DNA from: Pseudomonadota bacterium
GTDB lineage: Bacteria; Pseudomonadota; Gammaproteobacteria; Pseudomonadales; Oleiphilaceae
Assembly (NCBI GenBank): GCA_002747395.1
Contig: PDPE01000025.1
Coordinates: 186,001-250,000 of the forward strand
Length of the DNA: 64,000 nucleotides
Reading direction: 5' to 3'
The position numbers and the translations under genes are program-made. Positions 1 through 8,111 of this stretch are shown here, piece after piece. Under the pieces are notes generated by a model. That model was not told the origin of the DNA. It saw only the letters and a program-made list of their open reading frames with translations, and ran no database searches. Positions within the stretch are counted from its first letter, which is position 1; each line of letters opens with the position of its first letter.

Positions 1-530
1 ATGACCACCGCGTATTGACTGAAGAATTCATTGCCAAAGGCGGCTTTAAAGACGGCTGAAATAATGATGGCTACCATCAAGGTGGAAAATGACAGCTGCA
101 CATCGGCCAGACGCATCAGAACCCCATCCAGGCGGCCTCCGAAATACCCGGCAGACAGGCCAATCACTATCCCCAGGAACAACTGCAGGCCGACGGCCAG
201 AAAGCCAATGGTCAAAGACAGGCGGGAACCGTACAGTATGGTCGACAGGATATCCCGGCCCTGTTCATCTGTACCCAGAACAAACCTCGGATCAGACTCT
301 TCGAGCCATACCGGAGGAATCTCCGAATCCATAATGTCTATGGACATTTTGTCGTAGGGGTCAGTCGGTGCAATGACCGGTGCCAGGATCGACAGAACAA
401 GAAATGCGAGAAAGACAGCAAAGCTGAACATTGCGACCTTGTCGCGTTTAAAGTGATATAAAAAATCCGATTGCCTGAAGCGTTGCCAGGTGCCGGGGGC
501 TTCGGGAGCGGTAACAGTTTGATTCGCCAT
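1..530 (-). CDS. ABC transporter permease, DppC/OppC-like (3' end truncated by window edge)
   Basis: Minus-strand reading from ATG at 530 gives MANQTVTAPEAPGTWQRFRQSDFLY...; adjacent to DppB-like permease; DppC-like 'GTDEQGRDILSTILYGSRLSL' region. Confidence 0.85.
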   Translation of the reverse strand, partial: MANQTVTAPEAPGTWQRFRQSDFLYHFKRDKVAMFSFAVFLAFLVLSILAPVIAPTDPYDKMSIDIMDSEIPPVWLEESDPRFVLGTDEQGRDILSTILYGSRLSLTIGFLAVGLQLFLGIVIGLSAGYFGGRLDGVLMRLADVQLSFSTLMVAIIISAVFKAAFGNEFFSQYAVV

Positions 531-532
531 AA

Positions 533-1510
533 TTATGCTCCTTTGCCTAACAGGTTGACTGTCGGGTTAATCAGCCCGTACAGCAGGTCAACAATGGTAT
601 TGGTGACTACGAAAATAAAGCCGACAAAAATGACATAGGCGGTAATCAGAGGGGTATCCACCCGGTTAACCGCTTCCAGGAACAGAAAACCCATTCCCGG
701 CCACTGGAACACACGCTCGGTTAAAATGGTGTAGGCTACCATGGTGCCTATCTGTACTCCACCTACAGTCAACACGGGCAGCATGGTGTTTTTCAGCGCA
801 TGCTGGTAGTACACCTTGTTGAGTTCCAGGCCTTTGGCTTTGGCGAACTTGATGTATTCGGAACTCAATACTTCCAGCATCTCGGAACGAACCAGGCGAA
901 TAAAGAGGGGTAACATGATGGACGACAGGGCGATACAGGGCAAAACCAGGTGTTTCAGGCCGTCAAATGAAAAATAACCGGATTCAAAACCCAAAAAGGT
1001 ACCAGGGTCGCCGCGCCCGAATGACGGCATCCATCCAAGGTGGATGGAGAATATATAGGTCAGCCCGATTGCAGTCAAAAAGACCGGAATGGATATGCCG
1101 ATGCTGCTGAGGGCCATAATCACTTTGGTCAAAAACGTATTGGGGTGAACGGCTGAGTAGACCCCCAAAGGAATGGAAAACACGATAATGATCAGGGTAG
1201 CGCCAAACACCAGTTCCAGGGTCGCGCCCAGTTTGTCAAGAATGACATCCAGTGCGGGCCGCTTGAAAAAGTAGGAGGTGCCCAAATCTCCGTGAAGTGC
1301 GCCAGACAAAAAGCGCGTATACTTTTCAAAAAACGGATCATTGAGCCCCATTTCATCCCTGAGCCTTTCTCTTTCTGCCTCGGAAACAGAAACGCCCACC
1401 ATTTCCCGGAGCGGGTCACCCAGATTATCCTGTATTGAAAATGCGATAACACTGATAACCAGCATTACCACCACAGCTTGAACGGTACGTCTGAACAGAA
1501 ACGAAAACAC
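533..1510 (-). CDS. ABC transporter permease, DppB/OppB family
   Basis: 325 aa; typical DppB motifs (GDLGTSYFFKRPALDVI, EYIKFAKAKGL, HALKNTMLPVLTVGG). Confidence 0.92.
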   Translation of the reverse strand: MFSFLFRRTVQAVVVMLVISVIAFSIQDNLGDPLREMVGVSVSEAERERLRDEMGLNDPFFEKYTRFLSGALHGDLGTSYFFKRPALDVILDKLGATLELVFGATLIIIVFSIPLGVYSAVHPNTFLTKVIMALSSIGISIPVFLTAIGLTYIFSIHLGWMPSFGRGDPGTFLGFESGYFSFDGLKHLVLPCIALSSIMLPLFIRLVRSEMLEVLSSEYIKFAKAKGLELNKVYYQHALKNTMLPVLTVGGVQIGTMVAYTILTERVFQWPGMGFLFLEAVNRVDTPLITAYVIFVGFIFVVTNTIVDLLYGLINPTVNLLGKGA

Positions 1511-1525
1511 TTCTTGCCCCTTAAA

Positions 1526-3235
1526 TTATGCTATATCTTCTTTTAATCCGGTAAATTCCGGCATAAAGGAAATGAGTTGCTGACTGTATTCATGTTGAGG
1601 GTGTTCGAACAGCGCCTCGGTCTCGGCCACTTCCAGCAGGGTACCCATTTTCATTACACCAATCCGGTCACACATCTGGCGAATGACCGGCAGGTCATGG
1701 CTGATAAACATCATGGTCAGGTTCAGTTCATCCTGGAGATCCTTTAGCAGGTTGAGAATTTGTGCCTGTACTGAAACGTCCAGTGCCGAAGTCGGTTCAT
1801 CACAAATCAGCAATCGCGGGCGTGTGGCCAAAGCCCGGGCAATGGAAATTCTTTGCCGTTGTCCGCCGGAAAACTCGTGCGGGTATTTTACACCGGCGGC
1901 AGTGCCCAGACCGACATGATCCAGCAAATCATTGACAATTTGCCGGGTTTGCGCCTCGCTGTCTGCCAGGTGGTGAAAACGTATGGGCTCGGCAATGATA
2001 TCCATAATCTTCATACGAGGATTCATCGAGGTGTAGGGATTCTGGAATACCATCTGCATTTGCCTGCGAAACGGTCGGCGCTCCTGATCTGAGCGTAATG
2101 AAGTCAGGTCAATGCCTTCAAAGATTATTTTGCCTTCATTGGGCTCAAACAGGCCCGCAATTACGCGGGCAATGGTTGATTTGCCCGATCCGGATTCACC
2201 GACCAGGCCAAAGGTTTCGCCTTCCTCTACGGTAAAGCTGACGTGGTTGGAAGCCTGTACATACTCCCGCTGACTCGGAAAAATGGAGTTTTTGGTAACA
2301 AACCGCAAACTGATATCCTCAACGCGCAGCAAAGACCCTTCGTATGCCCGCTGATCCTGGCTCTGACCGAGCCAGTGGTTTTTGACATCCAGCTTCTGCA
2401 TCTCCTGGGCATCTTCAATGTAGGTAACCAGGGGAAAACGATCCAGCTTGATATCAGAGCGTGGCACAGCGGATATCAGGCTTTTGGTATATTGGTGCTC
2501 CGGTGTCTTTAGCACCTTGTCGGTCGGGCCGATTTCCACCAGTTGACCCTGATACATCACAGCGACACGATCCGTCACGTTCGATACCACGCCCATATCG
2601 TGGGTGACCAGCATGCAGCCGACGTTGTGGTCAACACACAATCGACGAATCAGTGTCAGAATCTGATCCTGAATCGACACATCCAGTGCTGTGGTGGGTT
2701 CATCCGCAATAATCAGTGAGGGTTCGGCTGACAGGGCGATGGCAATGACTGCCCGCTGGCGCATGCCGCCGGAAAGCTGGTGGGGAAACTGTTTCAGGCG
2801 ATTCTCGGGTTGCGGAATGCCGACCTGGCGCATCAATTCAAGTGAACGGTCATAGGCTTCCTGATCAGAAACGTCCATATTGGCATGAATGGTTTCCTTG
2901 ATCTGGTGCTCTACCGTGAACAGAGGGTTGAGCGATGTCATGGGGTCCTGGAAAATAAACCCGATTTTGGAACCGCGCACCCTGCGAATGGCCTCAGGCC
3001 CCAGGCCGGAGATCAGCTCACCTTCAAGGTACACCTCACCATCTGCAACGACACCCGGCGGGCTAAGCAGATCAATAATGCCGTTACCGACGGTAGACTT
3101 GCCTGCCCCGGACTCGCCGACAACGCCAATTATTTCGCCACGCTCAACGGTAAAGGATAATGCACTAACGGCTTTGTGGGTGCCATGCCGCAGTGGATAC
3201 TCGATACATAAATTCTTGACTTCTAGAAGTGACAT
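1526..3235 (-). CDS. Dipeptide/oligopeptide ABC transporter ATP-binding protein, fused DppD-DppF-type (two NBDs)
   Basis: Two Walker A motifs (GESGAGKST, GESGSGKST) and two LSGG/FSGGQ signatures in one ORF; start likely MSLLEVKNL at 3235 rather than 3286. Confidence 0.92.
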   Translation of the reverse strand: MSLLEVKNLCIEYPLRHGTHKAVSALSFTVERGEIIGVVGESGAGKSTVGNGIIDLLSPPGVVADGEVYLEGELISGLGPEAIRRVRGSKIGFIFQDPMTSLNPLFTVEHQIKETIHANMDVSDQEAYDRSLELMRQVGIPQPENRLKQFPHQLSGGMRQRAVIAIALSAEPSLIIADEPTTALDVSIQDQILTLIRRLCVDHNVGCMLVTHDMGVVSNVTDRVAVMYQGQLVEIGPTDKVLKTPEHQYTKSLISAVPRSDIKLDRFPLVTYIEDAQEMQKLDVKNHWLGQSQDQRAYEGSLLRVEDISLRFVTKNSIFPSQREYVQASNHVSFTVEEGETFGLVGESGSGKSTIARVIAGLFEPNEGKIIFEGIDLTSLRSDQERRPFRRQMQMVFQNPYTSMNPRMKIMDIIAEPIRFHHLADSEAQTRQIVNDLLDHVGLGTAAGVKYPHEFSGGQRQRISIARALATRPRLLICDEPTSALDVSVQAQILNLLKDLQDELNLTMMFISHDLPVIRQMCDRIGVMKMGTLLEVAETEALFEHPQHEYSQQLISFMPEFTGLKEDIA

Positions 3236-3427
3236 CTCCAGGCCTCTGTATTCCGGTTTGAATTTACCGGTTGCACAGTGATACAAGCAGGGCTGCGAAC
3301 CACAATCAAACAGGGTTCAGCGCAATTGCCGTTTGATCGCGGTGAATGAGCGGATGAAATACGGAAAGTTCACCCATCAGAACAGTCACTGACAGACTGG
3401 CGACAAACTGCTTGTAGTACGAATACG

Positions 3428-3460
3428 AAAAAAGGCCCGGATGCCGCTGGCAGCCAGGCC
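3428..3460 (-). terminator. Rho-independent terminator after the substrate-binding protein gene
   Basis: Minus strand GGCCTGGCTGCCAGCGGCATCCGGGCCTTTTTT: GC-rich hairpin plus T run, just downstream of the 3478 stop. Confidence 0.75.
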
Positions 3461-3477
3461 CCTGACTTCATTTTCGG

Positions 3478-5028
3478 TTATTCAATAACCAGGTCGCCAA
3501 TGTACGGGAAGTTCATACCGTTGACGATGGGCGCAATATTGACGCCTTTGCGGGCACCCCAGCTCAGGTTTTGCCAGTGCAGAGGGACAAATGCCGCGTC
3601 TTCATAGGCTATTTTTTCCATTTCCTGCATGATTTTGGCGCGTTTCTCCGGGTCAATCTCGGAGTTGGCCTGTTCGATCATTTGGTCAATTTTCTTGTTG
3701 CAGTAGTTGGCACTGTTGTACTGACCTGCGCCGGTTTCAGTATTGGGGCAAGCGGCCAGGAATTCAAAGAAGTTGTTGGTGTCTTCGGTATCAGAGTGCC
3801 AGCCGATCATCATTATGTCCGCCGCACGTTTGTCAAACTCGGGCCAGTATTGCGCTTTGGGCATGGTTTTCAGGTCAACCCTGATCCCGATTTTGGATAA
3901 CATGGACGCCACTGCCTGGGCAATCTTGGCATCGTTCACATAGCGGTTGTTCGGTGCCATCATGGTAACGCCAAAGCCTTTTTCGTAACCGGCTTCCTTC
4001 ATCAACTGTCTGGCCTTTTTCAGGTTATAGCGAGGCTTCAGGGCGGGGTCATGTCCCAGATAGCCTTTGGGCGAAAACTGGGCAGCGGGTGTCGCGAAGT
4101 TTTTCATGATCTTTTTCACGATGCCCACCTGGTTGATGGCATAGTTGATTGCCATGCGCACCTTGGGGTTTTTGAATGCTTCAACGCGTTCCTGGTTCAA
4201 CTGGAACAGGATGATGCGCGTGCCACCCATGGTGACCAGTTCAACGTCCTTGTTATTTTTGATACGGTCGTGATCAATAGGCGGAACCGGCGCGACGAAG
4301 TCAACACCGCCGGACAAAAGTGCTGCGACACGTGTCGGAGCTTCCTTGATCGGCGTAAAAATGATGGTATCTACATTTCCGGGAGACTTCTTGTCCCAAT
4401 AATTCGGGTTACGTGCAAACTCGACCTTTACACCCTGTTCCCGATGCGTGATGGTATAGGGGCCTGTACCTGAAACGGTGCGAGAGGCAAAGGAGTTGCC
4501 ATGCTTGACGAGCTCATCCTTTGGTTTGCCATTTTCATCGGTACCGGTAAAGAACTTGCTGTCCATTGGAAACATATAGGTGACATTGTTCAGCACCAGC
4601 GGAAAAGGTTCGGTAGTAATAAAATCTATGGTGTAGTCGTCAATCACCCTGAGGCCGGAAAACGGAGCAAAAACGCCTTTAAAGTCCGGTGAGTCTTTTA
4701 AACGATAAAAGGTGAAGACCACATCTTTGGCTGTAAAGTCATTGCCACTGTGGAACTTGACGCCCTTGCGCAAGTGGAAACGCATGGTTTTGTCATCGAT
4801 TCGCTCCCAGCTCTCAGCCAGACGAGGTTCAAAGCCCAGGTTTCTGTCCCAGCGGAGCAGGGGGTCGTAAGTCATGTGCGACAACTGCAAGGTGCCGCCG
4901 GACAATTGCTCGTAAGGATCCAGAGACACGGGGTCGGCGTCATAAGCCATCTTCAGTGTGGCGGCTTGAACATTTGCCATGCCCAGTGTGAGCACTGCGC
5001 TGGCAAATAGTGCGGAAATTTTTTTCAT
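3478..5028 (-). CDS. ABC transporter substrate-binding protein, family 5 (DppA/OppA-like)
   Basis: 516 aa, signal peptide (MKKISALFASAVLTLGMANVQA), SBP_bac_5 features (DPVSLDPYEQ, LRKGVKFHSGNDFTAKDV). Confidence 0.93.
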   Translation of the reverse strand: MKKISALFASAVLTLGMANVQAATLKMAYDADPVSLDPYEQLSGGTLQLSHMTYDPLLRWDRNLGFEPRLAESWERIDDKTMRFHLRKGVKFHSGNDFTAKDVVFTFYRLKDSPDFKGVFAPFSGLRVIDDYTIDFITTEPFPLVLNNVTYMFPMDSKFFTGTDENGKPKDELVKHGNSFASRTVSGTGPYTITHREQGVKVEFARNPNYWDKKSPGNVDTIIFTPIKEAPTRVAALLSGGVDFVAPVPPIDHDRIKNNKDVELVTMGGTRIILFQLNQERVEAFKNPKVRMAINYAINQVGIVKKIMKNFATPAAQFSPKGYLGHDPALKPRYNLKKARQLMKEAGYEKGFGVTMMAPNNRYVNDAKIAQAVASMLSKIGIRVDLKTMPKAQYWPEFDKRAADIMMIGWHSDTEDTNNFFEFLAACPNTETGAGQYNSANYCNKKIDQMIEQANSEIDPEKRAKIMQEMEKIAYEDAAFVPLHWQNLSWGARKGVNIAPIVNGMNFPYIGDLVIE

Positions 5029-5310
5029 CAGGTTATCCTTTAAACAGAATTATCATTGTTTGATGTTCACAGCGCTAGACTAACGAACAACGACAAAATC
5101 ATCAATCTAAAATATCATTCAATTGGCCAAATCACGGAGTCCCCTGCCTCGGGTATGGCAGATATTAAATCGCTTTTTGTTCAGGGTGGTCAGCACTCGG
5201 GGGTGGTTCCGCCCCTCGACCCGGATGCAGGTGATCTGTTATCCTTGGGAGTTGCGGGGCGATCGGCACTTATCCCGGTCGGCAAATCGTGTCATGTTCG
5301 GCGTTACGTT

Positions 5311-5390
5311 TCGCAAACATACTATAATTTCAGCAAGCGCACCATGATTTCAACAAACACACCATGATTTCTGCAAACACACCATGATTT
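5311..5390 (+). repeat. Four tandem ~20-bp repeats ending over the start codon of the downstream ORF
   Basis: TCGCAAACATACTATAATTT / CAGCAAGCGCACCATGATTT / CAACAAACACACCATGATTT / CTGCAAACACACCATGATTT. Confidence 0.95.
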
Positions 5391-6070
5391 CGTTAATCGA
5401 GAAAAGTAAAAAACTTGTTCGTGAAATGGGACTGCCTGTTTCGCTGCTGTACATCCTGTCAAAACTGCTCGCAGGAATAAGCAAAAGAATCAGGTTGCAC
5501 TATTATCTTTTTGTAAACCAGAAAATATCTGCCAGCCCCAGGTTACCTGCCCACAGAGGTAAAAACTTTCAGTTTCAGATAATCAACAAACGCGTACCCT
5601 TGCTGGATGCATTGCCTCGTCCGTCGGAGGTAATAGACAATCGATTTGCTCAGGGGTACGTCTGTATTGCGGCGACCAGGGATGAGGAATTTATTGGTTG
5701 TATCTGGTTTTCGCTGCATTCCTATATTGAAGATGAAGTGCGAGCCATCTTTATACCCTTGCCGGCCGGCAGGGCAGCGTGGGATTTTGATGTTTATATT
5801 GCCCCTGAATATCGGGCTACCTACCTTTTTCCGAAGCTGTGGGATGAGGCGGATGCCTTTTTAAAATCACAGGGCTATGAATCTACGACAAGTCGTATTG
5901 AAGGGTTCAATATCCAGTCGGTCAACTCTCATAAAAAACTGGGTGCAGACACCATTGCCAGGGCGGTTTATCTGAAAGCAGGCACACTGCAATTGTCATT
6001 CTGTACGGTGTACCCATACCTGCATTTTTCCTTCGGCGAGAAAAGCATTCCAAAGTACGAGCTTGAATAG
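5384..6070 (+). CDS. GNAT-like N-acetyltransferase family protein
   Basis: 228 aa; DFDVYIAPEYRATYLFPKLWDEADAFLKSQGY...SHKKLGA resembles the GNAT core; no clear Shine-Dalgarno at the ATG inside the repeat. Confidence 0.6.
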   Translation: MISLIEKSKKLVREMGLPVSLLYILSKLLAGISKRIRLHYYLFVNQKISASPRLPAHRGKNFQFQIINKRVPLLDALPRPSEVIDNRFAQGYVCIAATRDEEFIGCIWFSLHSYIEDEVRAIFIPLPAGRAAWDFDVYIAPEYRATYLFPKLWDEADAFLKSQGYESTTSRIEGFNIQSVNSHKKLGADTIARAVYLKAGTLQLSFCTVYPYLHFSFGEKSIPKYELE

Positions 6071-6088
6071 AAAATATATCCCGGCTTT

Positions 6089-6117
6089 CCGGGCATGGTT
6101 CGATGCCCGGTTTCGTT
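6089..6117. terminator. Hairpin between convergent genes (possible bidirectional terminator)
   Basis: CCGGGCAT-ggttcg-ATGCCCGG followed by tttcgttt. Confidence 0.6.
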
Positions 6118-6120
6118 TGA

Positions 6121-6840
6121 TCAGGACAGGCGATGGTCTGCGATTTCGCTGATTTTATCGACCACCAGGTCTGACCACAGCTCATAGGCGGTGCCGCTGG
6201 GGTGGAATCCGTCCTCGGCAATATAGGCGTGTGTGATGGGAAAGCTGACACCGACATATTCAAGATTTGGCTGCGAGAGGGTAAAGGTTTTCAGATGCTG
6301 ATTGAACAGATCGGCCTTTCGCCCCAGATACCAGCGTAAGGGTTGGGGGAGCGCCGGAAAATGCCCCATGGGGGGAACATTGGTGAACACAACGGTTTTT
6401 GCCTGATAGTTGTTGACCAGCAAGGTTTGAATTTGCCTCAGGTGTTCAATCCAGCGCTTTGCAGAGATACCACCGGTAATATCATTGACACCCACCGAGA
6501 CCAGGGCGATGTCCGTGCCGAAAACCGGGCTTTGCTTCAGCTTGTCGATCACTTCTGCTGCACTCAGTCCGGTTTCGGCGAGCAACTTCCATTCGAGCGT
6601 AAAGTGGCCGGACAATTTGTTCGATAAAGTGCCGGAAAGCGCCTTGCTCTGGCAGGCCACGCCGACACCGGCCGCAGCGGAATCGCCAAGTATCAGCAGC
6701 CTTAACCGCGGGCCACTGCCGATACAGCCTTGCCTTGGCCCGGCCGGCTCGGGCAGTTTGGGGGTGACTTTTCGGGTATAAATGGCCTGGCCCAGCAGTA
6801 TCGGGGCCAGGAGCAGGCTGGTAAGGGGGTAGTCTGGCAA
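6121..6840 (-). CDS. SGNH/GDSL hydrolase family protein
   Basis: LLILGDSAAAGVG (block I), VSVGVNDITGG (GxND), DGFHPSG (block V). Confidence 0.88.
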   Translation of the reverse strand: MPDYPLTSLLLAPILLGQAIYTRKVTPKLPEPAGPRQGCIGSGPRLRLLILGDSAAAGVGVACQSKALSGTLSNKLSGHFTLEWKLLAETGLSAAEVIDKLKQSPVFGTDIALVSVGVNDITGGISAKRWIEHLRQIQTLLVNNYQAKTVVFTNVPPMGHFPALPQPLRWYLGRKADLFNQHLKTFTLSQPNLEYVGVSFPITHAYIAEDGFHPSGTAYELWSDLVVDKISEIADHRLS

Positions 6841-6938
6841 AATGGTACCTTTTGGTTGGTTGTTGATTCTTGTCTGCCTGCGGAGGCCTGCGCCGTGCGA
6901 GTAATCCGGTCAATCCGTTTTTCCCGTCAGCAGCCCGT

Positions 6939-7856
6939 TTACAGCAGCCACTCGCCGTAACCGGCATAGTAAATATCATCCAGCAAGGGCTGGGTGTTGA
7001 CAATGTTTTCAATCGAGTCTGAAAAACGTGCCAGCACTTCGGCTCTGTCCATGCCCTGTTCCAGTTGTCCTGTCCAGTAATCAAGGCCGGCATTTTCCGG
7101 TGGCCTGTCCAGCACGTTAAGGTAGAGTACATCGATGTATTCTACATCACTGAGCTGACCATAGGTTTGCACGAACTCGTTGGAGAAATAAAAGTGGGAT
7201 GAAATGGTATCCAGGTTCATCCCTGACTCCCACTCGTCTATCCAGTAATTCAGACCTCCATTATCGGGAAGCCGATCAAATGCGGCGTTATACAGTCGCG
7301 CTATGGTCAGTACATCATCCTTGTCTGCCTGACGGTCGCCCCAAAAATCGAAGTCGTCGCCAGCACTGTCACCACCATCATCATTGAGTGTTTCATGAAT
7401 GGACAGGCTAACATAGTCGTCCCGGTAATCAAACTGCCAGCTTGCATCGACATAGTACCAGCCTGTGTAGGGGGCTTCGAACTGCTCGATGCTGTCTTCG
7501 CCGTCAATCAGGTCATCGTTGATGGCAATAACATGGCCATAATCGTCATAGAGTCTGAGTTCGAAAGGGTCGTAGTAGCTGGTTGAAAAGATGTCATAGC
7601 TGGCTCCCTCGAAACCGAAAAAGGCAAAGTTTGATGTGGACAGGGAAGAAGCCGAATCAGCAAAGTGATACTCATAGTCCCGGTCAGAGCAGGAAGTGTC
7701 CGATAGTGAGAAAGTGATTTCAATGGCGCTGTTTTGCTGCCAGCTGCTCATGGTTGGCAAATAATCGTAGATCGGGTAGTCAACGACTGAATGGTCAATA
7801 TCTGAATAGTTAATGGCTGAGTGGTCAATAGCTGAATAGTCAATAGAGGTTGTCAT
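6939..7856 (-). CDS. DUF4214 domain-containing, probably secreted/surface protein
   Basis: C-terminal repeats (LYNAAFDRLPDNGGLNYWIDEWESGM; LYLNVLDRPPENAGLDYWTGQLEQGM) typical of DUF4214; acidic; no classical signal peptide. Confidence 0.75.
   Translation of the reverse strand: MTTSIDYSAIDHSAINYSDIDHSVVDYPIYDYLPTMSSWQQNSAIEITFSLSDTSCSDRDYEYHFADSASSLSTSNFAFFGFEGASYDIFSTSYYDPFELRLYDDYGHVIAINDDLIDGEDSIEQFEAPYTGWYYVDASWQFDYRDDYVSLSIHETLNDDGGDSAGDDFDFWGDRQADKDDVLTIARLYNAAFDRLPDNGGLNYWIDEWESGMNLDTISSHFYFSNEFVQTYGQLSDVEYIDVLYLNVLDRPPENAGLDYWTGQLEQGMDRAEVLARFSDSIENIVNTQPLLDDIYYAGYGEWLL
7774..7848 (-). repeat. 15-bp in-frame tandem repeat (5 degenerate copies) encoding N-terminal pentapeptides
   Basis: gaatggtcaatatct/gaatagttaatggct/gagtggtcaatagct/gaatagtcaatagag plus gggtagtcaacgact; encodes IDYSA IDHSA INYSD IDHSV VDYPI. 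Confidence 0.9.
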
Positions 7857-8111
7857 GGGGTTACCCTTTATGCTGTTTTCCTGTTATTTCGGTGCCCGGG
7901 CTGGAACGCCGAATGTGGTTTTTTGTTTCCATAGGTAAAGCATACGGCGTGCAAACTGAATGAGAACTGAATGGAAAAGCCGGGTATTCAACAAAAAAAC
8001 CACTGAAAATCTGAAAAAATGACATAAATACCTGCCTCCTGCTGTCATGTATTCTGGTAGAATACGCGCCCGTAAACTCTCGAACGATTTGAGCCAGGGT
8101 GAAGGATTATT

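Noticed and set aside
5056-5367. Plus ORFs upstream of the GNAT-like gene (5056-5367 and 5123-5347)
   Set aside because: No family features; they end in the tandem repeat; probably intergenic
6482-7132. 216-aa minus ORF bridging the SGNH hydrolase and DUF4214 genes
   Set aside because: Out-of-frame overlap of two better-supported genes; low-complexity Arg/Pro composition
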